Shown here in pieces: positions 38,265-48,357 of a DNA stretch of 64,000 bases; within the stretch, counting starts at the first letter, position 1, and the number at the start of each line of letters is the position of its first letter. The notes beneath the pieces are model-generated. The model saw only the letters and a program-made list of their open reading frames with translations, ran no database searches and was not told the origin of the DNA. This DNA comes from Patagioenas fasciata (Eukaryota; Chordata; Aves; Columbiformes; Columbidae), in NCBI RefSeq assembly GCF_037038585.1, contig NC_092523.1, positions 50,609,501 through 50,673,500 on the forward strand, read 5' to 3'. Both the position numbers and the translations under genes were made by a program.

Positions 38265-39961
38265 TTGAGGCACGTTCCCGTGTCTGCGAGTACATAGACG
38301 GCTCTTCGCGTTCACTCCGACGGAAACGGTCCGCTATTGCTTCTGTGCGTACAGACGCGATTCCCTTGTCTCTTGCGAACACAGGGAACTCTGTGCATCC
38401 AAATCTACAGGCTAAGGACGCGTCTGCATATGTTTTGGTGAACAATCGAGTGTGCGTGTTCTGACAGCTGCCTCTATGCAGACGTCTCCACAGAGCCACT
38501 TCTGAATGCCCCGCAGCCCAGGACTGAAGGGATACACTAACAAGTGCACCGGTGTGAGCAACCACATATGCAGAAGGACGTCTTTCATCTCACAGAAGCG
38601 CGAACGTCTTGGCGTTCAAGCACATGGCAGAAACAAGGTGTGAACAGATGAGCTGCTGCTATTTTCTCCGTTCGGCATGCTTCGTTGTAGCTCTCTTGCC
38701 GGTCGCCGGCTTAGCGGCTTGCTTTGCGCGACTAGGTCTGCGGAGAGAAGGAGATAGCGCCGGAAACCTTGCCTTTTGCCTTCTTCGGCGCTGGAACCCG
38801 GTTGCTGCGCCTTCTCTTTGTCCATGTGCACACACACGATTCCTCAGCGAAAACCATGCAGAAACCTTTCCACGAGCACCCAGGGATGTGCACCCAGCAC
38901 CACGTGCACGCACACGCAGCTAGAGAAAAGCACCTACCTTTTCACACACTGATGCCTAAGCAAACGCGTGGCCACACACACGCACACATCCGCAAGCGCG
39001 CCTACTCCCATCTATTGAGGGAAAGACGGACGAGCAACGTCCTGACAGGCTTGAGGGGAAAAACGTCCGTTGATGGTTGGCGTACTGCACGCCCGCCTAC
39101 GGGGCTGCAGGGGAATCCACATTTGGAAGGTACCTGAAGATGTGTGCCTGTTCTTGGAGCTCCGCTAGTAGGGTAGCAAAGACACTCGTAGGCAGTACTG
39201 AATGCTGCTCCGTGCTACTTCTCCTCCGCTGGCAAATGCTTCACAGTCGCCCTAGGAAAGATGTTTAACAATCGATCTCCAAGAGGAACGAAACACATGA
39301 TGGCATAAGGCGAAAGAATAGCAGGGCATCTCTTCACAAGCTTGTCCCTGATATATAGCTGAGGGCAAACACTTGTGTGCTTGTGGGAGAGCGTGTGTCT
39401 TTCCTGGAAGCGTTTGGGAGTTTTGCTCAGACGCGTGTTTCCTCAAGTTCAAGAATCAAGATCTAGGATACCTGCAGACAGGTGCCTGTTTGTGTGGAGA
39501 CAGTCTGTTTGAAACTGTGTTCCTCAGCGCCCGCTCTTTCTCCCCGTCGCTCCACACGCCTGGGAGTCCCTTTCTTTCTCTCCACAAGCACGTGTGTTGA
39601 CTTCGTCGCACATGTGCATCTGCACAAGCGTTGAGCTCAGCAGAGCGTGTCTCTTGACACTTGATGTGCGTTGGCTGTGTCTGCCTGCTCCAGTGAAGAG
39701 AGAAACGGGAAATCATCTTGGTAGAGGCAACAAAGCAAAAGCGAGGCAGGATTGACATCTGCTCAACAGAGACGGATTCCCTGCGCTGACACAGTTCACA
39801 GTTACACGAGAAGCAATCTGAGCGGTCCATCGACCGGAGACGTGTTTCCCAAGAGGTCGTTTAGCGAGTGAACAGCAGTGTGCGCGGCTTTCAGGAGTGT
39901 GCCTGGAAAGTGCCAGAATCACCAGAGCATCTGTGCAAAAGCTGCTGCCTCTGTGACCGCA
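38265..39961 (-). repeat. Inverted monomer I6
   Basis: Full length. CCGACGG near 38321, private GATGTTTAAC near 39261 and GATATATAG near 39352. 659C/665T haplotype near 39298-39303, and 277G near 39685. Confidence 0.97.
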
Positions 39962-41658
39962 TTGAGGCACGTTCCCGTGTCTGCGAGTACATAGACGGCT
40001 CTTCGCGTTCACTCCGAGGGAAACGGTCCGCTATTGCTTCTGTGCGTACAGACGCGATTCCCTTGTCTCTTGCGAACACAGGGAACTCTGTGCATCCAAA
40101 TCTACAGGCTAAGGACGCGTCTGCATATGTTTTGGTGAACAATCGAGTGTGCGTGTTCTGACAGCTGCCTCTATGCAGACGTCTCCACAGAGCCACTTCT
40201 GAATGCCCCGCAGCCCAGGACTGAAGGGATACACTAAGAAGTGCACCGGTGTGAGCAACCACATACGCAGAAGGACGTCTTTCATCTCACAGAAGCGCGA
40301 ACGTCTTGGCGTTCAAGCACATGGCAGAAACAAGGTGTGAACAGATGAGCTGCTGCTATTTTCTCCGTTCGGCATGCTTCGTTGTAGCTCTCTTGCCGGT
40401 CGCCGGCTTAGCGGCTTGCTTTGCGCGACTAGGTCTGCGGAGAGAAGGAGATAGCGCCGGAAACCTTGCCTTTTGCCTTCTTCGGCGCTGGAACCCGGTT
40501 GCTGCGCCTTCTCTTTGTCCATGTGCACACACACGATTCCTCAGCGAAAACCATGCAGAAACCTTTCCACGAGCACCCAGGGATGTGCACCCAGCACCAC
40601 GTGCACGCACACGCAGCTAGAGAAAAGCACCTACCTTTTCACACTCTGATGCCTAAGCAAACGCGTGGCCACACACACGCACACATCCGCAAGCGCGCCT
40701 ACTCCCATCTATTGAGGGAAAGACGGACGAGCAACGTCCTGACAGGCTTGAGGGGAAAAACGTCCGTTGATGGTTGGCGTACTGCACGCCCGCCTACGGG
40801 GCTGCAGGGGAATCCACATTTGGAAGGTACCTGAAGATGTGTGCCTGTTCTTGGAGCTCCGCTAGTAGGGTAGCAAAGACACTCGTAGGCAGTACTGAAT
40901 GCTGCTCCGTGCTACTTCTCCTCCGCTGGCAAATGCTTCACAGTCGCCCTAGGAAAGACGTTTAACAATCGATCTCCAAGAGGAACGAAACACATGATGG
41001 CATAAGGCGAAATAATAGCAGGGCATCTCTTCACAAGCTTGTCCCTGATCTATAGCTGAGGGCAAACACTTGTGTGCTTGTGGGAGAGCCTGTGTCTTTC
41101 CTGGAAGCGTTTGGGAGTTTTGCTCAGACGCGTGTTTCCTCAAGTTCAAGAATCAAGATCTAGGATACCTGCAGACAGGTGCCTGTTTGTGTGGAGACAG
41201 TCTGTTTGAAACTGTGTTCCTCAGCGCCCGCTCTTTCTCCCCGTCGCTCCACACGCCTGGGAGTCCCTTTCTTTCTCTCCACAAGCACGTGTGTTGACTT
41301 CGTCGCACATGTGCATCTGCACAAGCGTTGAGCTCAGCAGAGCGTGTCTCTTGACACTTGATGTGCGTTGGCTGTGTCTGCGTGCTCCAGTGAAGAGAGA
41401 AACGGGAAATCATCTTGGTAGAGGCAACAAAGCAAAAGCGAGGCAGGATTGACATCTGCTCAACAGAGACGGATTCCCTGCGCTGACACAGTTCACAGTT
41501 ACACGAGAAGCAATCTGAGCGGTCCATCGACCGGACACGTGTTTCCCAAGAGGTCGTTTAGCGAGTGAACAGCAGTGTGCGCGACTTTCAGGAGTGTGCC
41601 TGGAAAGTGCCAGAATCACCAGAGCATCTGTGCAAAAGCTGCTGCCTCTGTGACCGCA
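39962..41658 (-). repeat. Inverted monomer I7
   Basis: Full length. TAAGAAGTG near 40237, CATACGCAG near 40264 (1393G), 1014A near 40645, 659C/665T, private AAATAATAGC near 41010, 569G near 41090 and CGGACACGTG near 41533. Confidence 0.97.
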
Positions 41659-43355
41659 TTGAGGCACGTTCCCGTGTCTGCGAGTACATAGACGGCTCTT
41701 CGCGTTCACTCCGAGGGAAACGGTCCGCTATTGCTTCTGTGCGTACAGACGCGATTCCCTTGTCTCTTGCGAACACAGGGAACTCTGTGCATCCAAATCT
41801 ACAGGCTAAGGACGCGTCTGCATATGTTTTGGTGAACAATCGAGTGTGCGTGCTCTGACAGCTGTCTCTATGCAGACGTCTCCACAGAGCCACTTCTGAA
41901 TGCCCCGCAGCCCAGGACTGAAGGGATACACTAACAAGTGCACCGGTGTGAGCAACCACATATGCAGAAGGACGTCTTTCATCTCACAGAAGCGCGAACG
42001 TCTTGGCGTTCAAGCACATGGCAGAAACAAGGTGTGAACAGATGAGCTGCTGCTATTTTCTCCGTTCGGCATGCTTCGTTGTAGCTCTCTTGCCGGTCGC
42101 CGGCTTAGCGGCTTGCTTTGCGCGACTAGGTCTGCGGAGAGAAGGAGATAGCGCCGGAAACCTTGCCTTTTGCCTTCTTCGGCGCTGGAACCCGGTTGCT
42201 GCGCCTTCTCTTTGTCCATGTGCACACACACGATTCCTCAGCGAAAACCATGCAGAAACCTTTCCACGAGCACCCAGGGATGTGCACCCAGCACCACGTG
42301 CACGCACACGCAGCTAGAGAAAAGCACCTACCTTTTCACACTCTGATGCCTAAGCAAACGCGTGGCCACACACACGCACACATCCGCAAGCGCGCCTACT
42401 CCCATCTATTGAGGGAAAGACGGACGAGCAACGTCCTGACAGGCTTGAGGGGAAAAACGTCCGTTGATGGTTGGCGTACTGCACGCCCGCCTACGGGGCT
42501 GCAGGGGAATCCACATTTGGAAGGTACCTGAAGATGTGTGCCTGTTCTTGGAGCTCCGCTAGTAGGGTAGCAAAGACACTCGTAGGCAGTACTGAATGCT
42601 GCTCCGTGCTACTTCTCCTCCGCTGGCAAATGCTTCACAGTCGCCCTAGGAAAGACGTTTAACAATCGATCTCCAAGAGGAACGAAACACATGATGGCAT
42701 AAGGCGAAAGAATAGCAGGGCATCTCTTCACAAGCTTGTCCCTGATCTATAGCTGAGGGCAAACACTTGTGTGCTTGTGGGAGAGCGTGTGTCTTTCCTG
42801 GAAGCGTTTGGGAGTTTTGCTCAGACGCGTGTTTCCTCAAGTTCAAGAATCAAGATCTAGGATACCTGCAGACAGGTGCCTGTTTGTGTGGAGACAGTCT
42901 GTTTGAAACTGTGTTCCTCAGCGCCCGCTCTTTCTCCCCGTCGCTCCACACGCCTGGGAGTCCCTTTCTTTCTCTCCACAAGCACGTGTGTTGACTTCGT
43001 CGCACATGTGCATCTGCACAAGCGTTGAGCTCAGCAGAGCGTGTCTCTTGACACTTGATGTGCGTTGGCTGTGTCTGCGTGCTCCAGTGAAGAGAGAAAC
43101 GGGAAATCATCTTGGTAGAGGCAACAAAGCAAAAGCGAGGCAGGATTGACATCTGCTCAACAGAGACAAATTCCCTGCGCTGACACAGTTCACAGTTACA
43201 CGAGAAGCAATCTGAGCGGTCCATCGACCGGAGACGTGTTTCCCAAGAGGTCGTTTAGCGAGTGAACAGCAGTGTGCGCGGCTTTCAGGAGTGTGCCTGG
43301 AAAGTGCCAGAATCACCAGAGCATCTGTGCAAAAGCTGCTGCCTCTGTGACCGCA
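41659..43355 (-). repeat. Inverted monomer I8
   Basis: Full length. Has the GTGCTCTGAC and AGCTGTCTC variants of I2 and I3 but not their TTTTAGTG variant. 1014A near 42342, 659C/665T, and GACAAATTCC near 43166 (shared with I9). Confidence 0.97.
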
Positions 43356-45052
43356 TTGAGGCACGTTCCCGTGTCTGCGAGTACATAGACGGCTCTTCGT
43401 GTTCACTCCGAGGGAAACGGTCCGCTATTGCTTCTGTGCGTACAGACGCGATTCCCTTGTCTCTTGCGAACACAGGGAACTCTGTGCATCCAAATCTACA
43501 GGCTAAGGACGCGTCTGCATATGTTTTGGTGAACAATCGAGTGTGCGTGTTCTGACAGCTGCCTCTATGCAGACGTCTCCACAGAGCCACTTCTGAATGC
43601 CCCGCAGCCCAGGACTGAATGGATACACTAACAAGTGCACCGGTGTGAGCAACCACATATGCAGAAGGACGTCTTTCATCTCACAGAAGCGCAAACGTCT
43701 TGGCGTTCAAGCACATGGCAGAAACAAGGTGTGAACAGATGAGCTGCTGCTATTTTCTCCGTTCGGCATGCTTCGTTGTAGCTCTCTTGCCGGTCGCCGG
43801 CTTAGCGGCTTGCTTTGCGCGACTAGGTCTGCGGAGAGAAGGAGATAGCGCCGGAAACCTTGCCTTTTGCCTTCTTCGGCGCTGGAACCCGGTTGCTGCG
43901 CCTTCTCTTTGTCCATGTGCACACACACGATTCCTCAGCGAAAACCATGCAGAAACCTTTCCACGAGCACCCAGGGATGTGCACCCAGCACCACGTGCAC
44001 GCACACGCAGCTAGAGAAAAGCACCTACCTTTTCACACACTGATGCCTAAGCAAACGCGTGGCCACACACACGCACACATCCGCAAGCGCGCCTACTCCC
44101 ATCTATTGAGGGAAAGACGGACGAGCAACGTCCTGACAGGCTTGAGGGGAAAAACGTCCGTTGATGGTTGGCGTACTGCACGCCCGCCTACGGGGCTGCA
44201 GGGGAATCCACATTTGGAAGGTACCTGAAGATGTGTGCCTGTTCTTGGAGCTCCGCTAGTAGGGTAGCAAAGACACTCGTAGGCAGTACTGAATGCTGCT
44301 CCGTGCTACTTCTCCTCCGCTGGCAAATGCTTCACAGTCGCCCTAGGAAAGACGTTTAACAATCGATCTCCAAGAGGAACGAAACACGTGATGCCATAAG
44401 GCGAAAGAATAGCAGCGCATCTCTTCACAAGCTTGTCCCTGATCTATAGCTGAGGGCAAACACTTGTGTGCTTGTGGGAGAGCGTGTGTCTTTCCTGGAA
44501 GCGTTTGGGAGTTTTGCTCAGACGCGTGTTTCCTCAAGTTCAAGAATCAAGATCTAGGATACCTGCAGACAGGTGCCTGTTTGTGTGGAGACAGTCTGTT
44601 TGAAACTGTGTTCCTCAGCGCCCGCTCTTTCTCCCCGTCGCTCCACACGCCTGGGAGTCCCTTTCTTTCTCTCCACAAGCACGTGTGTTGACTTCGTCGC
44701 ACATGTGCATCTGCACAAGCGTTGAGCTCAGCAGAGCGTGTCTCTTGACACTTGATGTGCGTTGGCTGTGTCTGCGTGCTCCAGTGAAGAGAGAAACGGG
44801 AAATCATCTTGGTAGAGGCAACAAAGCAAAAGCGAGGCAGGATTGACATCTGCTCAACAGAGACAAATTCCCTGCGCTGACACAGTTCACAGTTACACGA
44901 GAAGCAATCTGAGCGGTCCATCGACCGGAGACGTGTTTCCCAAGAGGTCGTTTAGCGAGTGAACAGCAGTGTGCGCGGCTTTCAGGAGTGTGCCTGGAAA
45001 GTGCCAGAATCACCAGAGCATCTGTGCAAAAGCTGCTGCCTCTGTGACCGCA
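43356..45052 (-). repeat. Inverted monomer I9
   Basis: Full length. Private TTCGTGTTC near 43399. 1433A near 43620, the only inverted monomer seen with it. GCGCAAACG near 43693, 637G, and GACAAATTCC near 44865. Confidence 0.97.
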
Positions 45053-46749
45053 TTGAGGCACGTTCCCGTGTCTGCGAGTACATAGACGGCTCTTCGCGTT
45101 CACTCCGAGGGAAACGGTCCGCTATTGCTTCTGTGCGTACAGACGCGATTCCCTTGTCTCTTGCGAACACAGGGAACTCTGTGCATCCAAATCTACAGGC
45201 TAAGGACGCGTCTGCATATGTTTTGGTGAACAATCGAGTGTGCGTGTTCTGACAGCTGCCTCTATGCAGACGTCTCCACAGAGCCACTTCTGAATGCCCC
45301 GCAGCCCAGGACTGAAGGGATACACTAACAAGTGCACCGGTGTGAGCAACCACATATGCAGAAGGACGTCTTTCATCTCACAGAAGCGCAAACGTCTTGG
45401 CGTTCAAGCACATGGCAGAAACAAGGTGTGAACAGATGAGCTGCTGCTATTTTCTCCGTTCGGCATGCTTCGTTGTAGCTCTCTTGCCGGTCGCCGGCTT
45501 AGCGGCTTGCTTTGCGCGACTAGGTCTGCGGAGAGAAGGAGATAGCGCCGGAAACCTTGCCTTTTGCCTTCTTCGGCGCTGGAACCCGGTTGCTGCGCCT
45601 TCTCTTTGTCCATGTGCACACACACGATTCCTCAGCGAAAACCATGCAGAAACCTTTCCACGAGCACCCAGGGATGTGCACCCAGCACCACGTGCACGCA
45701 CACGCAGCTAGAGAAAAGCACCTACCTTTTCACACACTGATGCCTAAGCAAACGCGTGGCCACACACACGCACACATCCGCAAGCGCGCCTACTCCCATC
45801 TATTGAGGGAAAGACGGACGAGCAACGTCCTGACAGGCTTGAGGGGAAAAACGTCCGTTGATGGTTGGCGTACTGCACGCCCGCCTACGGGGCTGCAGGG
45901 GAATCCACATTTGGAAGGTACCTGAAGATGTGTGCCTGTTCTTGGAGCTCCGCTAGTAGGGTAGCAAAGACACTCGTAGGCAGTACTGAATGCTGCTCCG
46001 TGCTACTTCTCCTCCGCTGGCAAATGCTTCACAGTCGCCCTAGGAAAGACGTTTAACAATCGATCTCCAAGAGGAACGAAACACGTGATGCCATAAGGCG
46101 AAAGAATAGCAGCGCATCTCTTCACAAGCTTGTCCCTGATCTATAGCTGAGGGCAAACACTTGTGTGCTTGTGGGAGAGCGTGTGTCTTTCCTGGAAGCG
46201 TTTGGGAGTTTTGCTCAGACGCGTGTTTCCTCAAGTTCAAGAATCAAGATCTAGGATACCTGCAGACAGGTGCCTGTTTGTGTGGAGACAGTCTGTTTGA
46301 AACTGTGTTCCTCAACGCCCGCTCTTTCTCCCCGTCGCTCCACACGCCTGGGAGTCCCTTTCTTTCTCTCCACAAGCACGTGTGTTGACTTCGTCGCACA
46401 TGTGCATCTGCACAAGCGTTGAGCTCAGCAGAGCGTGTCTCTTGACACTTGATGTGCGTTGGCTGTGTCTGCGTGCTCCAGTGAAGAGAGAAACGGGAAA
46501 TCATCTTGGTAGAGGCAACAAAGCAAAAGCGAGGCAGGATTGACATCTGCTCAACAGAGACGGATTCCCTGCGCTGACACAGTTCACAGTTACACGAGAA
46601 GCAATCTGAGCGGTCCATCGACCGGAGACGTGTTTCCCAAGAGGTCGTTTAGCGAGTGAACAGCAGTGTGCGCGACTTTCAGGAGTGTGCCTGGAAAGTG
46701 CCAGAATCACCAGAGCATCTGTGCAAAAGCTGCTGCCTCTGTGACCGCA
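45053..46749 (-). repeat. Inverted monomer I10
   Basis: Full length. GCGCAAACG near 45390, 637G, 659G/665C and private CTCAACGCC near 46314. Confidence 0.97.
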
Positions 46750-47586
46750 TTGAGGCACGTTCCCGTGTCTGCGAGTACATAGACGGCTCTTCGCGTTCAC
46801 TCCGAGGGAAACGGTCCGCTATTGCTTCTGTGCGTACAGACGCGATTCCCTTGTCTCTTGCGAACACAGGGAACTCTGTGCATCCAAATCTACAGGCTAA
46901 GGACGCGTCTGCATATGTTTTGGTGAACAATCGAGTGTGCGTGTTCTGACAGCTGCCTCTATGCAGACGTCTCCACAGAGCCACTTCTGAATGCCCCGCA
47001 GCCCAGGACTGAAGGGATACACTAACAAGTGCACCGGTGTGAGCAACCACATATGCAGAAGGACGTCTTTCATCTCACAGAAGTGCGAACGTCTTGGCGT
47101 TCAAGCACATGGCAGAAACAAGGTGTGAACAGATGAGCTGCTGCTATTTTCTCCGTTCGGCATGCTTCGTTGTAGCTCTCTTGCCGGTCGCCGGCTTAGC
47201 GGCTTGCTTTGCGCGACTAGGTCTGCGGAGAGGAGATAGCGCCGGAAACCTTGCCTTTTGCCTTCTTCGGCGCTGGAACCTGGTTGCTGCGCCTTCTCTT
47301 TGTCCATGTGCACACACACGATTCCTCAGCGAAAACCATGCAGAAACCTTTCCACGAGCACCCCGGGATGTGCACCCAGCACCACGTGCACGCACACGCA
47401 GCTAGAGAAAAGCACCTACCTTTTCACACACTGATGCCTAAGCAAACGCGTGGCCACACACACGCACACATCCGCAAGCGCGCCTACTCCCATCTATTGA
47501 GGGAAAGACGGACGAGCAACGTCCTGACAGGCTTGAGGGGAAAAACGTCCGTTGATGGTTGGCGTACTGCACGCCCGCATACGGGG
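46750..47586 (-). repeat. Partial inverted monomer I11 (positions 1697-858), telomere-proximal
   Basis: 837 bp, carrying the 3-bp deletion (near 47230). It has 1451G and 1480T, unlike the U6/U8/U9 deletion haplotype. Private changes near 47084 (GAAGTGCGAAC), 47281 (ACCTGGTTG), 47363 (CACCCCGGG) and 47580. It is cut at monomer positions 858-863 by the telomere-like array. Confidence 0.96.
47583..47586. other. Satellite to telomere-like junction (shared GGGG)
   Basis: Inverted satellite sequence continues through ACGGGG at 47581-47586, corresponding to monomer positions 863 down to 858. It then gives way to TTAGGTTTAGATTTGGGG. The GGGG can be assigned to either side. One substitution (C to A at 47580) lies just inside the satellite edge. 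There is no spacer or unique sequence between the two repeat types. Confidence 0.93.
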
Positions 47587-47720
47587 TTAGGTTTAGATTT
47601 GGGGTTGGGGGTTGGGGTTAGGGTTTGGGGTCAGGCATTGGGGTTAGGCTTAGATTTGGGGTTAGGTTTAGATTTGGGGTTAGGGTTTGGGGTTAGGGAT
47701 TGGGGTTAGGGATTGGGGTT
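47583..47720 (+). repeat. Satellite-proximal edge of the telomere-like array, extra-degenerate
   Basis: The first roughly 140 bp depart from the module pattern more than the interior does. Examples are GGGGTTGGGGGTTGGGG near 47600, GGGGTCAGGCATTGGGG near 47627-47641 and a GGCTTAG variant near 47647. Edge decay is expected where a repeat block meets foreign sequence and is no longer homogenised. Confidence 0.6.
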
Positions 47721-48357
47721 AGGTTTAGATTTGGGGTTAGGGGTTGGGGTTAGGGTTTGGGGTTAGGGATTGGGGTTAGGTTTAGATTTGGGGTTAGGGG
47801 TTGGGGTTAGGGTTTGGGGTTAGGGATTGGGGTTAGGTTTAGATTTGGGGTGAGGGGTTGGGGTTAGGTTTAGATTTGGGGTTAGGGGTTGGGGTTTAGG
47901 GGTTGGGGTTAGGTTTAGATTTGGGTTTAGGGGTTGGGGTTAGAGTTTGGGGTTAGGGATTGGGGTTAGGTTTAGATTTGGGGTTAGGGGTTGGGGTTTA
48001 GGGGTTGGGGTTAGGTTTAGATTTGGGTTTAGGTGTTGGGGTTAGGGGTTGGGGTTAGGGATTGGGGTTAGGTTTAGATTTGGGGTTAGGGGTTGGGGTT
48101 AGGGTTTGGGGTTAGGGATTGGGGTTAGGTTTAGATTTGGGGTTAGGGGTTGGGGTTTAGGGGTTGGGGTTTGGTTTAGATTTGGGGTTAGGGGTTGGGG
48201 TTAGGGATTGGGGTTAGGTTTAGATTTGGGGTTAGGAGTTGGGGTTTAGGGGTTGGGATTAGGTTTTGATTTGGGGTTAGGGGTTGGGGTTAGGGATTGG
48301 GGTTAGGTTTAGATTTGGGGTTAGGGGTTGGGGTTTAGGGGTTGGGGTTAGGTTTAG

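Larger units (their letters stand above)
29685..47586 (-). repeat. 1,697-bp satellite, inverted array (10 full monomers + two partials)
   Basis: This is the reverse complement of the monomer at 1-29,684. The boundary word GTGACCGCA ends at 29779, 31476, 33173, 34870, 36567, 38264, 39961, 41658, 43355, 45052 and 46749, giving an exact 1,697-bp period. The array carries its own substitutions and is not a mirror image of the forward array next to the flip. All complete monomers here are full length. Only the terminal partial carries the 3-bp deletion. No gene is recognisable. Confidence 0.98.

Noticed and set aside
1..47586. Ribosomal DNA spacer, tRNA or 5S gene array as the origin of the 1.7-kb unit
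   Set aside because: I see no tRNA-like cloverleaf arms, 5S control region or rRNA core sequence in the monomer on either strand.
1..47586. CRISPR-like or transposon-derived array
   Set aside because: Repeats are long and contiguous with no unique spacers. There are no terminal repeats, target-site duplications or transposase/integrase frames.
47251..47709. 152-codon frame running from the satellite into the telomere-like array, with Gly-Leu-rich tail
   Set aside because: The tail is translated telomere-like repeat. It is open only because of local degeneracy and is not a gene.
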